DNA from: Pseudomonas profundi
GTDB lineage: Bacteria > Pseudomonadota > Gammaproteobacteria > Pseudomonadales > Pseudomonadaceae
Direction: 5' to 3'
Length of the DNA: 64,000 bases
Assembly (NCBI RefSeq): GCF_008638305.1
Contig: NZ_VTPZ01000001.1
Coordinates: 124,001 to 188,000, forward strand
Both the position numbers and the translations under genes were made by a program. The notes below the pieces were generated by a model. It saw only the letters and a program-made list of their open reading frames with translations. It was not told where the DNA came from and ran no database searches. Shown here piece after piece: positions 44,628-53,104 of this stretch (positions are counted from its first letter, which is position 1; each line of letters starts with the position of its first letter).

Positions 44628-45514
44628 TGTGCAAGCCCGCCGCCCCCATGGCCGGCAGGATCGTCGCTGGCGCGTAGACGGTGGCTTACCACCGCTGGCA
44701 ACACCGCCTGTACATCCTCTGGAATGACATAACCGCGGTGTTCCAGCATGGCCCAGGCGCGTGCCGCGGCAAGCAGCCCCAGGCTGGCGCGCGGCGATAA
44801 ACCCCAGGCGCACACCTGACTCTCACGGGTGCGATTTACCAGCCGCAGAATGTAATCAATGATCGGCTCACTGGCGGTGATTTCCGGCACCGCCTGCTGC
44901 AACCTATGCAGCTGATCTCGGGTTAGCGCGGGTTCAATGTTGTCGAGCCGGGCGCGCCGACCTTCGCGGAGCAATAGCGCCTTTTCGGCAGCCATTGATG
45001 GATAACCGAGCGACAGGCGCATCAGAAAGCGGTCCAGCTGGGACTCGGGCAAGGCAAAGGTGCCGCTTTGCGACACCGGGTTCTGTGTCGCGATGACAAA
45101 GAATGGATCAGGCAGCGGACGGGTCGCGCCATCAACCGTGACCTGCCCTTCTTCCATGGCCTCCAGCAAAGCACTCTGACTCTTGGGCGTGGCGCGGTTG
45201 ATTTCGTCAGCCAGAATCAGCTCGGCGAAAATAGGCCCGGGATGAAACACGAATTCAGCGCTGTTGCGGTCAAACACCGAGGTGCCGAGGATGTCGCCCG
45301 GGAGCAGATCACTGGTGAACTGAATGCGCTGATAACTGAGCCCCATCACCCGGGCCAGCGCTTGTGACAAGGTAGTCTTGCCCATCCCGGGCAGATCCTC
45401 GATCAGCAGGTGACCCCGCGCGAGGATACATGCGACCGCCAACTTCACTGCGTGCTGCTTACCCAGCAGAACCTGATCAACCGCATGCAACGCGCCATTC
45501 AATACATCCCTCAT
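44597..45514 (-). CDS. MoxR-family AAA+ ATPase
   Basis: 305 residues. Walker A DLPGMGKTTLS (about 42-52), Walker B ELILADEINRATPK (about 100), and the C-terminal lid with ASLGLLAAARAWAMLEHR. MoxR ATPases act as chaperones for membrane or metal-enzyme complexes and here head the moxR-DUF58-tgpA operon. MRDVLNGALHAVDQVLLGKQ is a usual MoxR start. Confidence 0.93.
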   Translation of the reverse strand: MRDVLNGALHAVDQVLLGKQHAVKLAVACILARGHLLIEDLPGMGKTTLSQALARVMGLSYQRIQFTSDLLPGDILGTSVFDRNSAEFVFHPGPIFAELILADEINRATPKSQSALLEAMEEGQVTVDGATRPLPDPFFVIATQNPVSQSGTFALPESQLDRFLMRLSLGYPSMAAEKALLLREGRRARLDNIEPALTRDQLHRLQQAVPEITASEPIIDYILRLVNRTRESQVCAWGLSPRASLGLLAAARAWAMLEHRGYVIPEDVQAVLPAVVSHRLRASDDPAGHGGGGLAQWLLNGVPAV

Positions 45515-45599
45515 CGTTCACCTCGTATCTGTCCTGTCTTCCATGGTAGAGCCTGCCATGCGCGGCGCAAAGCCTTGATCCGGGCTCTCGCGGACCCGC

Positions 45600-46949
45600 C
45601 TAGGAATGCGCAGCGTCCTGCTGGTCCGGCGGTGCCCTCATCGCTTCGAGGCGGCTGATCATATAGCGTACGTGCAAATGCAGACTGTACAGCTCATGGG
45701 CGTAGGACAGCGGCACTTCGACCCGGCTCAGATCGCCCTCCAGATCGTGCAAACCGGCAATTTCTCTGTCGATAACGCCCTTGATCTGACCGTTGATTAT
45801 CAGCCGGTCGACACGGCGCAGGTGTTCGTACCATTTGAATACACGTGCACGCATGCGCCAGGTATAGATGGGTCCCATGCTGCGTAACAGGGGCAACATG
45901 ATCACAATGAACGGAATAAGCAGAACAACGTAGCGGTCAGCAATGGAGGCGATCCAGAACGGCAGGTAACGTTGCAGAAACGGCACGCCCTCGCGGTGGT
46001 AGTACTCGGCTTCACCGGTGAGTTCCAGCTCCATCGGCACCGCTGCCGGGAAGGCATTGGGTGCGTCCAGGAGATTGCCTTCACGCAGTACCTCACGGGA
46101 GGCTTCGAGGACCAGCGACGTCAGTGCAGGGTGGAATGCGTCGTTGGCGACCAGCGTGGCGACAGGCGAAAGCAGTGCGGAATCTTCCGGCGGCACGTTG
46201 CCGGACAGGTCAAGCAATCCTTCAGGCAAGACGATATGTTCGAGAAAGGATAACCGCGACGCCAGGGCTTCGGTCTGGGCGAGGTTCACCAGCCGGACCT
46301 CCGGCTCTGAAATCAGCGCGTTCAACAGGTTGTTGCCCACCGGGAGAACAAGGAAGGCCGCATCCAGTTCGCCCTCAAGCAAGCCGCGAACACTTGCATT
46401 ACTGCCTGACGCTTGCCAGGTGCCGGTCTCGAGCAGTTCCAGCGCCCGCTGATTACCGACCTGGCCGAACAGGCTACGGACCACCGACCAGGTACCGCTA
46501 CCCTCCGTGCCAACCGAGACCCTCAGATCATATAGATCGGTGAGCCGCCGAATATCAGTATCGCCACGCTGAAACAGCCACAGAGGCTCATGATAGAGCG
46601 CAGCCAGGCCACGCAGACGGCGCAGCTGCTGGCGCTCGAGCAAGGAAGTGATTCCGCTCTGAATCAACCCGAGCTGAACCTCACCCGAGCCATCGGTAAG
46701 TCGATGAAGATTGTCGACACTGCCACGGCTGGGATACAGCTCAAGGGTGAGACCTTCGCTCGCCAAACGCTCCTTCAGCTTCAGGCCAAACTGGTGATAG
46801 CCACCGCTCTCGATGCCCGTCATCATGCCGACAGTGCGTGGCGGCGCTGGATCCAGGAAACGAAAGAGTATCCAGATCACTACCGCAGCCAAAGGGAGAA
46901 TCCATAGGTTTGCGCGAACGAATACCGTGGCCTGTTTGAAGACGTTCAA
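45600..46949 (-). CDS. TAXI-type solute-binding protein with C-terminal anchor
   Basis: 449 residues. One N-terminal membrane helix (about 14-32), then the TAXI (TRAP-associated) binding fold: GIESGGYHQFGLKLKERL (about 45), VSVGTEGSGTWSVVRSL and the DAAFLVLPVGNN strand. A second helix (about 335-355: DRYVVLLIPFIVIMLPLLRS in pieces) and a helical tail follow. A fused anchor at both ends and the absence of TRAP permease genes suggest it is a sensor or a scaffold rather than a classical transport component. Downstream on its strand is the moxR operon (86 nt). Confidence 0.75.
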   Translation of the reverse strand: MNVFKQATVFVRANLWILPLAAVVIWILFRFLDPAPPRTVGMMTGIESGGYHQFGLKLKERLASEGLTLELYPSRGSVDNLHRLTDGSGEVQLGLIQSGITSLLERQQLRRLRGLAALYHEPLWLFQRGDTDIRRLTDLYDLRVSVGTEGSGTWSVVRSLFGQVGNQRALELLETGTWQASGSNASVRGLLEGELDAAFLVLPVGNNLLNALISEPEVRLVNLAQTEALASRLSFLEHIVLPEGLLDLSGNVPPEDSALLSPVATLVANDAFHPALTSLVLEASREVLREGNLLDAPNAFPAAVPMELELTGEAEYYHREGVPFLQRYLPFWIASIADRYVVLLIPFIVIMLPLLRSMGPIYTWRMRARVFKWYEHLRRVDRLIINGQIKGVIDREIAGLHDLEGDLSRVEVPLSYAHELYSLHLHVRYMISRLEAMRAPPDQQDAAHS

Positions 46950-47069
46950 TTACCCACTCCGGCGCGTTAAACGATGTACTCAGTCTAACCGCACCCTGGC
47001 GTAACGGCGAATGGCAGTCCGGCACCCCGAAATCGCCTGGGCCACGCTCAAACCGTTATTTGCGCCCGC

Positions 47070-47315
47070 TCAGTCGAGGCGTGCCGACACAAATTCGTGC
47101 AACGAACCAACCGACGCAAACGCCTCGCCTTCGATTTCGTCATCGGCAATCTGGATGCCAAAGGTATTCTCGATCTCGCCAAGAATGACCACGACCGCCA
47201 TCGAGTCGAATTCTGGCAACCCCCCCAGCAGCTCGGTATCTGCGTCCAGAACAACATCATCATCGAGTTGCAGACTACGACGCAGCAATGCCTGGATCTC
47301 GGCAAATCGGTTCAC
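47070..47315 (-). CDS. Orphan acyl carrier protein
   Basis: 81 residues. Acidic four-helix carrier protein with the phosphopantetheine attachment serine in PEFDSMAVV (Ser at about 37). It is not the fatty-acid AcpP, whose motif is DSLD. No acyl ligase, ketosynthase or phosphopantetheinyl transferase gene is within the window. Similar proteins accompany exopolysaccharide or lipid-modification clusters elsewhere. Its substrate is unknown. Confidence 0.82.
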   Translation of the reverse strand: MNRFAEIQALLRRSLQLDDDVVLDADTELLGGLPEFDSMAVVVILGEIENTFGIQIADDEIEGEAFASVGSLHEFVSARLD

Positions 47316-47709
47316 TCACGTATCCCCCGGTTACATCGGGCTTATCCCGAAGAGCGCGGATTCTGACAAAAATCCGCGATAGCTACCAGGGGTCGCCGTC
47401 GTGTTGACTGCTTTTACAGCCCAACAAACCCTGCTCCGGTTATCTTTTGCCACAACCACGCCTTGCAACCTTGCCCGGTTCTGGTAGTGTCGAGGGGTGC
47501 CGGTGTTCTACCGGCCTTTCGCTTCACAGGCACTTGAAATAGCCACCTGCGTTGCTATTACCGGATCTGAAGTCGCTTCTATAAGCTCAGTCAGGAGTCG
47601 TTAACTGCGCCTCTTCGGCATTTGTGCCGTGTCCGGGCTAGCCTGCTCGCGCTTTCAAGTCTTACCCGATACAAATAATCATTCCTGACAAGGAGTTGTG
47701 CCGTTCGCC
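47316..47709. other. Intergenic region acp/rnk
   Basis: 394 bp between the divergent acyl carrier and rnk genes. It holds a weak promoter candidate (TTGCAA 47463-47468, TAGTGT 47485-47490, 16-nt spacer) pointing at rnk and a 6-bp hairpin GCCGGT/ACCGGC (47499-47515) in the presumed leader. I see no gene or known RNA in it. Confidence 0.4.
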
Positions 47710-48117
47710 ATGAACAAATCACCCGCAATTGTGATGACAAAACTGGATATCCAGCGACTGGACGAGTTGCTAGCGACCATGGATGCGCCTATTGATCTGC
47801 TCGAAGCCCTCGAAGGCGAGATGCTACGAGCGAGAGTAGTCAGTCACAAGCGCATTGCCGCAGATGTGGTCACCATGAATTCCACCGTACGTTTCGTTGA
47901 CGAGGCGAGCGAGCGCGAATTCGTCCTGACCCTGGTCTATCCGGCACAGGCCGGCCGTCCCGGCACCATTTCCGTGCTGGCACCGGTAGGCATCGCCCTG
48001 CTTGGCCTGAAAAAAGGACAGAGCATTTCCTGCACAGGGCCCAATGGCCGACCGCAGAAGCTCAAGATCATCGACATTCTTTACCAGCCTGAAGCCAGCG
48101 GCGACTTTCACCTGTAA
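47710..48117 (+). CDS. rnk: Nucleoside diphosphate kinase regulator Rnk
   Basis: 135 residues from ATG 47710, near the usual length; a GTG at 47698 sits too close to AGGAG (2 nt) to be the start, although the ATG is at a longish 14 nt. An N-terminal helical hairpin (about 10-45) and the C-terminal GreA/Rnk domain (about 60-130: VVTMNSTVRFVDEASEREFVL in pieces; GIALLGLKKGQSISC). Rnk binds RNA polymerase near the secondary channel and regulates nucleoside diphosphate kinase levels and exopolysaccharide output in Pseudomonas. Confidence 0.9.
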   Translation: MNKSPAIVMTKLDIQRLDELLATMDAPIDLLEALEGEMLRARVVSHKRIAADVVTMNSTVRFVDEASEREFVLTLVYPAQAGRPGTISVLAPVGIALLGLKKGQSISCTGPNGRPQKLKIIDILYQPEASGDFHL

Positions 48118-48122
48118 CACCC

Positions 48123-48146
48123 AAGGCCCGGTCAATCCGGGCCTTT
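48123..48146 (+). terminator. Intrinsic terminator of rnk
   Basis: AAGGCCCGG-TCAAT-CCGGGCCTT plus T: a 9-bp stem 5 nt after the rnk stop. Confidence 0.8.
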
Positions 48147-48182
48147 CGCATACCAAATCCTACCAGCCCACTCCCATCGCCA

Positions 48183-48210
48183 CCTTCCAGCCTTCAGCCT
48201 TCAGCCTCAG
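48183..48210 (-). repeat. Degenerate CCTTCAG/CTTCCAG heptamers
   Basis: CCTTCCAG-CCTTCAG-CCTTCAG-CCTCAG on the plus strand, a 7-bp-period run in the same family as GCTGGAA (read on the minus strand), at the convergent end of rnk and rmuC. Confidence 0.6.
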
Positions 48211-48216
48211 AACCCC

Positions 48217-48240
48217 GGCGTAGCGCAGGCGCGCTACGCC
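48217..48240. terminator. Perfect 10-bp hairpin between rnk and rmuC
   Basis: GGCGTAGCGC-AGGC-GCGCTACGCC: a 10-bp perfect stem with a tetraloop, REP-like in size, between two convergent genes. No T run; it may serve as a REP element or a weak terminator. Confidence 0.5.
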
Positions 48241-48292
48241 CCCAGGGGTGCGCCTCGGGCCACGTTCGGATACGCCGATAGGGTTGATCTTT

Positions 48293-48309
48293 AGCTTCCA
48301 GCCTCCAGC
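48293..48309 (-). repeat. Heptamer pair just after rmuC
   Basis: GCTTCCAGCCTCCAGCC on the plus strand, two near-heptamers 7 bp apart, 7 nt beyond the rmuC stop. Confidence 0.5.
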
Positions 48310-48315
48310 CCGCTT

Positions 48316-49869
48316 CTAATCCGTCGAAGCCGGCGATTCGCGGGTCAACTCGAGACCCGCCCGATCCGTCCAACCTTCATCCAATTCAGCTTTAACTGAT
48401 ACGCCCAAGCCCTTGAAATCACTCACTTGCTTGACGAGATTTCCCCGCCCGCTTACCAACTGATCACAGGCCCGTTGATAGGCTTCCGTAGCGCGTTCGA
48501 GACTCTTGCCAATACCGTCCATGCTCCCCAGGAAAGTACGCAACTTGTCATAAACCTTGCCCGCACGGTCTGCCAGCTCGGCGGTGTGGCGGTTCTGATC
48601 TTCGAAACGCCAGAGCTGACGCACGATATTCAGACTGGTGAGCAAAGTGGTCGGTGTCGCGACCAGAACGTTCTGTTCGATGGCCTTCTGAAACAGCGTC
48701 TCGTCGGCCTTCAATGCTTCGACAAAGGCCGACTCAATGGGAATGAACATGAACACCATTTCCGGTGCGTTGAGACCCGGCAGTTCGAAATAATGCCGGT
48801 CTGACAGCTCACGGATACGCTCACCGATGGCCTGCACGTGTTCGGCCAGGGCGATGCGCCGCTCAGCCTCGTCTTCGCTGTTGATATAACGGGTATAGGC
48901 ATTCAGCGAGACCTTGGCATCAATGATCAGATGCTTGTCCTGCGGCAGATAGACCAATACGTCCGGACGCTGGCGCTTGCCTTCACTGTTGTTCATGCTC
49001 ACTTCGCGCTTGAAGTCCTGCCCCTGGCGCAAACCGGAACGCTCCAGCACGTTTTCCAGAATCAGCTCACCCCAGTTGCCCTGCGTCTTCTTCTGCCCGC
49101 GCAATGCCGTACTAAGATCGTGGGCCTCCTGGGTAATCTGGCGGTTCAATTCCTTCAGGTGCTGAAGTTCCTGGGCCAGCGCTGCCTGCTGCTGGGTATC
49201 CTTGTGATGAATATCCTCGACCTTGCTCCGGAACTGATCGATCTGTTCGCGGAACGGCTTGAGCAAGGCATCCAGCGATTGCTGGCTGTGTTGAGAGAAC
49301 GCCTGGCCCTTGGCTTCGAAGATACGGCTGGCAAGCTGCTCGAATTCCAGCTTGAGCTGGTCGCGGCTGTCCTTGAGCAGCTGCTGTTGTTCGGTGAAAT
49401 GTTGCTGGCGTTGCTCCAGCGTACTCAACAGCGTGGAGTGCTCGACATTCAGCTGTTCATGGGTGACCTGCAGATCCAGCAGCCTGGCATTGAGTGCTTC
49501 GCGCTCCCCGCGAAGCTCAGTCAGCTGACGGACCTGCTCGGTGCTGAGCGTTTGCGCCCGTTCGGCTTGCACCTGCCAGTGGTGACATTGTTGCTCGGCG
49601 TCGCTCAGTCGCTTGCAAACCTCGGCATGTTGGTCGCGTAGAACATCCAGGGTGTCCTGGATGTGTTCCACCCTCGCGTCCAACGCGCCCTGTCGCGCCA
49701 GCTGTTGATGACCCTCGTTCTGTAGCTGTTGATTGCGTTCGCGCTGGGCATTCATATCAGCCTGATAGTCCGCCTGACGCCGCAGCATCACCCAGATGGT
49801 CAGGCCCCAGCCGAGCAAGGCCGCGAGCAACACGCCTGGCATCAATGCTGCAAAATCACTCGGACTCAT
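48316..49869 (-). CDS. rmuC: DNA recombination protein RmuC
   Basis: 517 residues; AGGAGGAG precedes ATG 49869. N-terminal membrane helix (about 10-28), a long Gln/Glu/Leu coiled coil (about 32-210), then the RmuC nuclease-like domain with GNWGELILENVLERSGLRQGQDF (in pieces: GNWGELILENVLE, GLRQGQDF), RPDVLVYLPQDKHLIIDAKVS and MVFMFIPIESAF. It limits rearrangement at inverted repeats. Coiled-coil length is typical. Confidence 0.94.
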   Translation of the reverse strand: MSPSDFAALMPGVLLAALLGWGLTIWVMLRRQADYQADMNAQRERNQQLQNEGHQQLARQGALDARVEHIQDTLDVLRDQHAEVCKRLSDAEQQCHHWQVQAERAQTLSTEQVRQLTELRGEREALNARLLDLQVTHEQLNVEHSTLLSTLEQRQQHFTEQQQLLKDSRDQLKLEFEQLASRIFEAKGQAFSQHSQQSLDALLKPFREQIDQFRSKVEDIHHKDTQQQAALAQELQHLKELNRQITQEAHDLSTALRGQKKTQGNWGELILENVLERSGLRQGQDFKREVSMNNSEGKRQRPDVLVYLPQDKHLIIDAKVSLNAYTRYINSEDEAERRIALAEHVQAIGERIRELSDRHYFELPGLNAPEMVFMFIPIESAFVEALKADETLFQKAIEQNVLVATPTTLLTSLNIVRQLWRFEDQNRHTAELADRAGKVYDKLRTFLGSMDGIGKSLERATEAYQRACDQLVSGRGNLVKQVSDFKGLGVSVKAELDEGWTDRAGLELTRESPASTD

Positions 49870-49910
49870 TACACTCCTCCTTTTATCAACCCAGCATGCA
49901 GATGCAACAA

Positions 49911-49928
49911 AGCCCCTCGAAAGGGGCT
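49911..49928 (-). terminator. Terminator of nrdJ operon
   Basis: On the minus strand AGCCCCT-TTCG-AGGGGCT followed by TTGTTG, 28 nt after the nrdJb stop; a 7-bp stem with a tetraloop. Confidence 0.7.
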
Positions 49929-49955
49929 CTGGTCACACACTGCGAGAGATCAAAC

Positions 49956-50657
49956 TCAACCGCACTTGCTATCGCCACAGCTCAGGCAGGTCATGCAGCC
50001 ATCCATCAGGACAGCGGCCTGCGTATGGCACTTGGCGCACATCTGCGCCCCGGGCGGATAGACCTCAGTGCTGTCGTCACATTCGGCTGACGCCTGGCTT
50101 TGCGCCGAAACGCCCATGAACTCCGCGCGTTTCTGCTCGAGATAGGCACGCTGATGGTCGTCCATTTCATCCTGAATCATGCCGATGCGCTTGAGATGCT
50201 GATCGAGCACTTCGCCAATCTCCGCCACCAGCGACGGCATCCAGCGCCCACCGCGCTTCATGTACCCGCCCTTGGGGTCGAATACGCTGCGCAGCTCTTC
50301 AACCAGGAAGGTGCAGTCACCACCCTTGCGGAACACGGCAGAGATAATCAGCGTCAAGGCAGAAATCCACTGATAGTGCTCCATGTTCTTCGAGTTGATG
50401 AAGATCTCGAAGGGCCGACGCGTTTCATGATCGCTGCCGTGATTGAGGATCACGTCATTGATGGTGACGTAGATCGCATGCTCGGATGTCGGCGTCTTGA
50501 TCTTGTAGGTGGAGCCCTCGAGGAACTCCGGACGCTTGAGCTTCTCGTGCATCTCTTCGAGTTTGACCACGGGCGCCTGGGCTTCTTTTTCCTTCACGGC
50601 GTCGTCCGGCTTGACCACGGAGTAGTCGACAATCTTGCTGCTGATTTTCAATGCCAT
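49956..50657 (-). CDS. nrdJb: Class II ribonucleotide reductase, NrdJb part
   Basis: 233 residues from ATG 50657. It is the C-terminal part of the split adenosylcobalamin-dependent reductase: GSTYKIKTPTSEHAIYVTIND (in pieces: GSTYKIKTPTSEHAIY), DCTFLVEELRSVFDPKGGYM, and a Cys-rich tail CAKCHTQAAVLMDGCMTCLSCGDSKCG (in pieces: CAKCHTQAAV, CMTCLSCGDSKCG) that re-reduces the active site and may bind zinc. It must pair with NrdJa, 49 nt upstream. Confidence 0.92.
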   Translation of the reverse strand: MALKISSKIVDYSVVKPDDAVKEKEAQAPVVKLEEMHEKLKRPEFLEGSTYKIKTPTSEHAIYVTINDVILNHGSDHETRRPFEIFINSKNMEHYQWISALTLIISAVFRKGGDCTFLVEELRSVFDPKGGYMKRGGRWMPSLVAEIGEVLDQHLKRIGMIQDEMDDHQRAYLEQKRAEFMGVSAQSQASAECDDSTEVYPPGAQMCAKCHTQAAVLMDGCMTCLSCGDSKCG

Positions 50658-50706
50658 GTTAAATCTTCCTCGCCCCGCCTTGACGGGGCTCAATCATATC
50701 TTGGAT

Positions 50707-52860
50707 TCAGAACTTGCCGTAATAGCCTTCCTTGAGGGCATCATACAGATTGGCGGCGCTGTGCAACTCGCCATCGTACTCGATTTCATCTCCGCCCTTG
50801 GCTTCGATAAAAGTGCCGTCTTCCAGCTTGAAACGGTAGGTGGTGTTGGCCAGATCCTGCTCTTTAACCAACACGCCCTGGAAGGCTTCCGGGTTGAAGC
50901 GGAACGTCGTGCAGCCTTTCAGACCCTTCTCGTAAGCGTACCGGTAGATGTCCTTGAAATCCTCATAAGGATAATCAGTCGGTACGTTCGCGGTCTTGGA
51001 AATCGACGAGTCGATCCACTTCTGCGCCGCAGCCTGGACATCAACGTGCTCGGTCGGCTTGACGTCATCCGCTGCGATGAAATATTCGGGCAGATTGCGC
51101 GTGCCCGCTTCCATGCTCGGCAGTGCTTCGGGATTAACGAAATGCCGATAAGCCAGCAGCTCGAAGCTGAACACGTCGACCTTTTCCTTTGACTTCTTGC
51201 CTTCGCGGATCACGTTGCGGAAATAGTGATGGGCAAAGCTCGGCTCGATACCGTTGGAGGCGTTGTTCGCCAGTGACAGCGAAATGGTACCCGTGGGCGC
51301 GATCGAGCTGTGGTGCGTAAAACGCGAGCCTTTCTCGGCCAGGGCGGCAACCAGCTCCGGATCTTCAGCGGCGACCTGTTGCATATAGCGGCTGTATTTC
51401 GCCCACAACAGCTTGCCGGCGACTTTCTGCCCTGCCTTGAGACCGTCCTTGCGCATTTCCGGACGCTTGGCGAGCATGGCTTCGGTGACAATGAACTCTT
51501 CATCCATCAACGGCGCAGCGCCCTTCTCTTCGCTGAGCTGCAGCCCTGTGCGCCAGCCCTGGATGGCCATTTCCTTGGATACCTGCTCGGTGAACGCCAG
51601 CGACTTGGGCGAACCGTATTTCATGCACAGCATGGTCATGGTCGAACCCAGACCGAGGAAGCCCATACCGTGGCGACGCTTGCGGTAGATCTCGTTGCGC
51701 TGCTCTTCCAGTGGCAAGCCGTTGATTTCCACCACGTTGTCCAGCATGCGAGTAAAGATATCGACTACCTTGCGGTACTCGTCCCAATCAAAGCGCGCCT
51801 TCTCGGTGAAGGGGTCGCGTACGAACAGTGTCAGGTTGATTGAGCCCAGCAGGCACGCACCGTAGGGCGGCAAAGGTTGCTCGCCACAGGGATTGGTCGC
51901 GCGGATTTCCTCGCAGAACCAGTTGTTGTTCATCTCATTGACACGGTCGATGAGAATGAAGCCAGGCTCGGCGAAGTCGTAGGTCGAGGTCATGATCATG
52001 TCCCAGATCCGCTTGGCACGCATGACCTTGGACACACGGCACGCCACCTTGCCGTCGGCACGGGTCAGGTAACGATCGTTGGCTGGCACGTTGCGCCACA
52101 CCACCTGCTCTTCGTTCTTCAGGTCGATGCCGTCTACGTCGACTTCAGCCTGGGTCAGCGGGAAGGACAATTTCCAGTCTTCATCGGCTGCGACCGCCTT
52201 CATGAAGTCTTCGGTGATCAGCAGCGACAGATTGAACTGACGCAGCCGGCCGCCCTCGCGCTTGGCGCGGATGAAATCGGTAACGTCCGGATGGCCCACA
52301 TCGAAGGTCGCCATCTGGGCGCCACGACGGCCACCGGCGGACGACACGGTGAAGCACATCTTGTCGTAGATATCCATGAACGACAGCGGGCCGGAGGTAT
52401 AGGCGCCGGCGCCCGACACGTATGCACCGCGAGGACGCAGCGTGGAGAACTCATAACCGATACCGCAACCGGCTTTCAGCGTCAGCCCGGCTTCATGCAG
52501 CTTGGACAGGATGTCGTCCATCGAATCGCCGATCGTCGCCGACACGGTGCAGTTGATGGTCGAGGTCGCCGGCTTGTGTTCCAGCGCACCAGCGTTGGAG
52601 GTGATCCGCCCGGCGGGAATGGCACCATGACGCAGGGCCCACAGAAACTTGTCGTACCACTCTTCACGCAGTTCGGGAGCTTCGACATCAGACAGTGCCC
52701 GCGCTACGCGCTGGAAACTCTCGTCTACGGTCTTGTCGATAGCTGACCCATCCTTGGTCTTGAGTCGGTACTTGGTATCCCAGATATCCTCTGAGGCAGG
52801 CTGCAAAGCGATACTTGTGACGACGTTATGCAGACGCTGCACCTTGGCTGTTTGACTCAT
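50707..52860 (-). CDS. nrdJa: Class II ribonucleotide reductase, NrdJa part
   Basis: 717 residues from ATG 52860. Catalytic half of the B12-dependent reductase, which makes deoxyribonucleotides with or without oxygen. Active-site features: TINCTVSATIGDSMDDIL (first redox Cys), FTVSSAGGRRGAQM, NPCGEQPLPPYGACLLGSINL (in pieces: NPCGEQPLPPYGACL; radical Cys in NPCGEQ), and the PTGTISLSLANNASNGIEP loop. The split into NrdJa and NrdJb is a Pseudomonas trait. A sigma-70-like promoter and two candidate NrdR boxes lie upstream. Confidence 0.93.
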   Translation of the reverse strand: MSQTAKVQRLHNVVTSIALQPASEDIWDTKYRLKTKDGSAIDKTVDESFQRVARALSDVEAPELREEWYDKFLWALRHGAIPAGRITSNAGALEHKPATSTINCTVSATIGDSMDDILSKLHEAGLTLKAGCGIGYEFSTLRPRGAYVSGAGAYTSGPLSFMDIYDKMCFTVSSAGGRRGAQMATFDVGHPDVTDFIRAKREGGRLRQFNLSLLITEDFMKAVAADEDWKLSFPLTQAEVDVDGIDLKNEEQVVWRNVPANDRYLTRADGKVACRVSKVMRAKRIWDMIMTSTYDFAEPGFILIDRVNEMNNNWFCEEIRATNPCGEQPLPPYGACLLGSINLTLFVRDPFTEKARFDWDEYRKVVDIFTRMLDNVVEINGLPLEEQRNEIYRKRRHGMGFLGLGSTMTMLCMKYGSPKSLAFTEQVSKEMAIQGWRTGLQLSEEKGAAPLMDEEFIVTEAMLAKRPEMRKDGLKAGQKVAGKLLWAKYSRYMQQVAAEDPELVAALAEKGSRFTHHSSIAPTGTISLSLANNASNGIEPSFAHHYFRNVIREGKKSKEKVDVFSFELLAYRHFVNPEALPSMEAGTRNLPEYFIAADDVKPTEHVDVQAAAQKWIDSSISKTANVPTDYPYEDFKDIYRYAYEKGLKGCTTFRFNPEAFQGVLVKEQDLANTTYRFKLEDGTFIEAKGGDEIEYDGELHSAANLYDALKEGYYGKF

Positions 52861-52944
52861 TGCTTTCTCCCGAAACGCTAGGCTACGCCGGAAAAAACCC
52901 ACCTGAACAACAACTTGCTGTCAAGGGGCCTCCGGAAACGAAAA

Positions 52945-52960
52945 ACACTACTTGTAGTGC
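52945..52960. promoter_or_regulatory. Candidate NrdR box 1
   Basis: ACACTACTTGTAGTGC is a 16-bp near-perfect palindrome (CACTAC/GTAGTG) that fits the NrdR consensus ACACwATATnTwGTGT at the conserved outer positions. It lies 10 nt downstream of the -10 of the nrdJ promoter, where a repressor would act. Confidence 0.6.
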
Positions 52961-52970
52961 ATAAAGCGCA

Positions 52971-52999
52971 ATCCTAGCCCCACATATGGATTCGGGCAA
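52971..52999 (-). promoter_or_regulatory. nrdJa promoter
   Basis: On the minus strand TTGCCC (52999-52994) and TAGGAT (52976-52971) with a 17-nt spacer, giving a leader of about 105 nt before the ATG. The -10 matches 4 of 6, the -35 matches 4 of 6. Confidence 0.55.
52977..52992 (-). promoter_or_regulatory. Candidate NrdR box 2 (degenerate)
   Basis: Minus-strand AATCCATATGTGGGGC in the promoter spacer matches about 9 of 15 informative positions of the NrdR consensus and sits 32 bp centre-to-centre from box 1 (three helical turns), the spacing NrdR uses for paired boxes. Confidence 0.4.
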
Positions 53000-53104
53000 C
53001 TGGTTTAATTTGATTTTTGCCGCTTCAGGATATTGACAGCCGGGGAGCCGCGTCCTGACTGGGATTCGCGCCAGCGGGTCGCCAGCGCCAACCGATGACT
53101 GGCG

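Noticed and set aside
52861-53104. Cobalamin riboswitch upstream of nrdJa
   Set aside because: The leader is only about 105 nt and lacks the conserved B12-box sequence; NrdR boxes explain the palindromes better.
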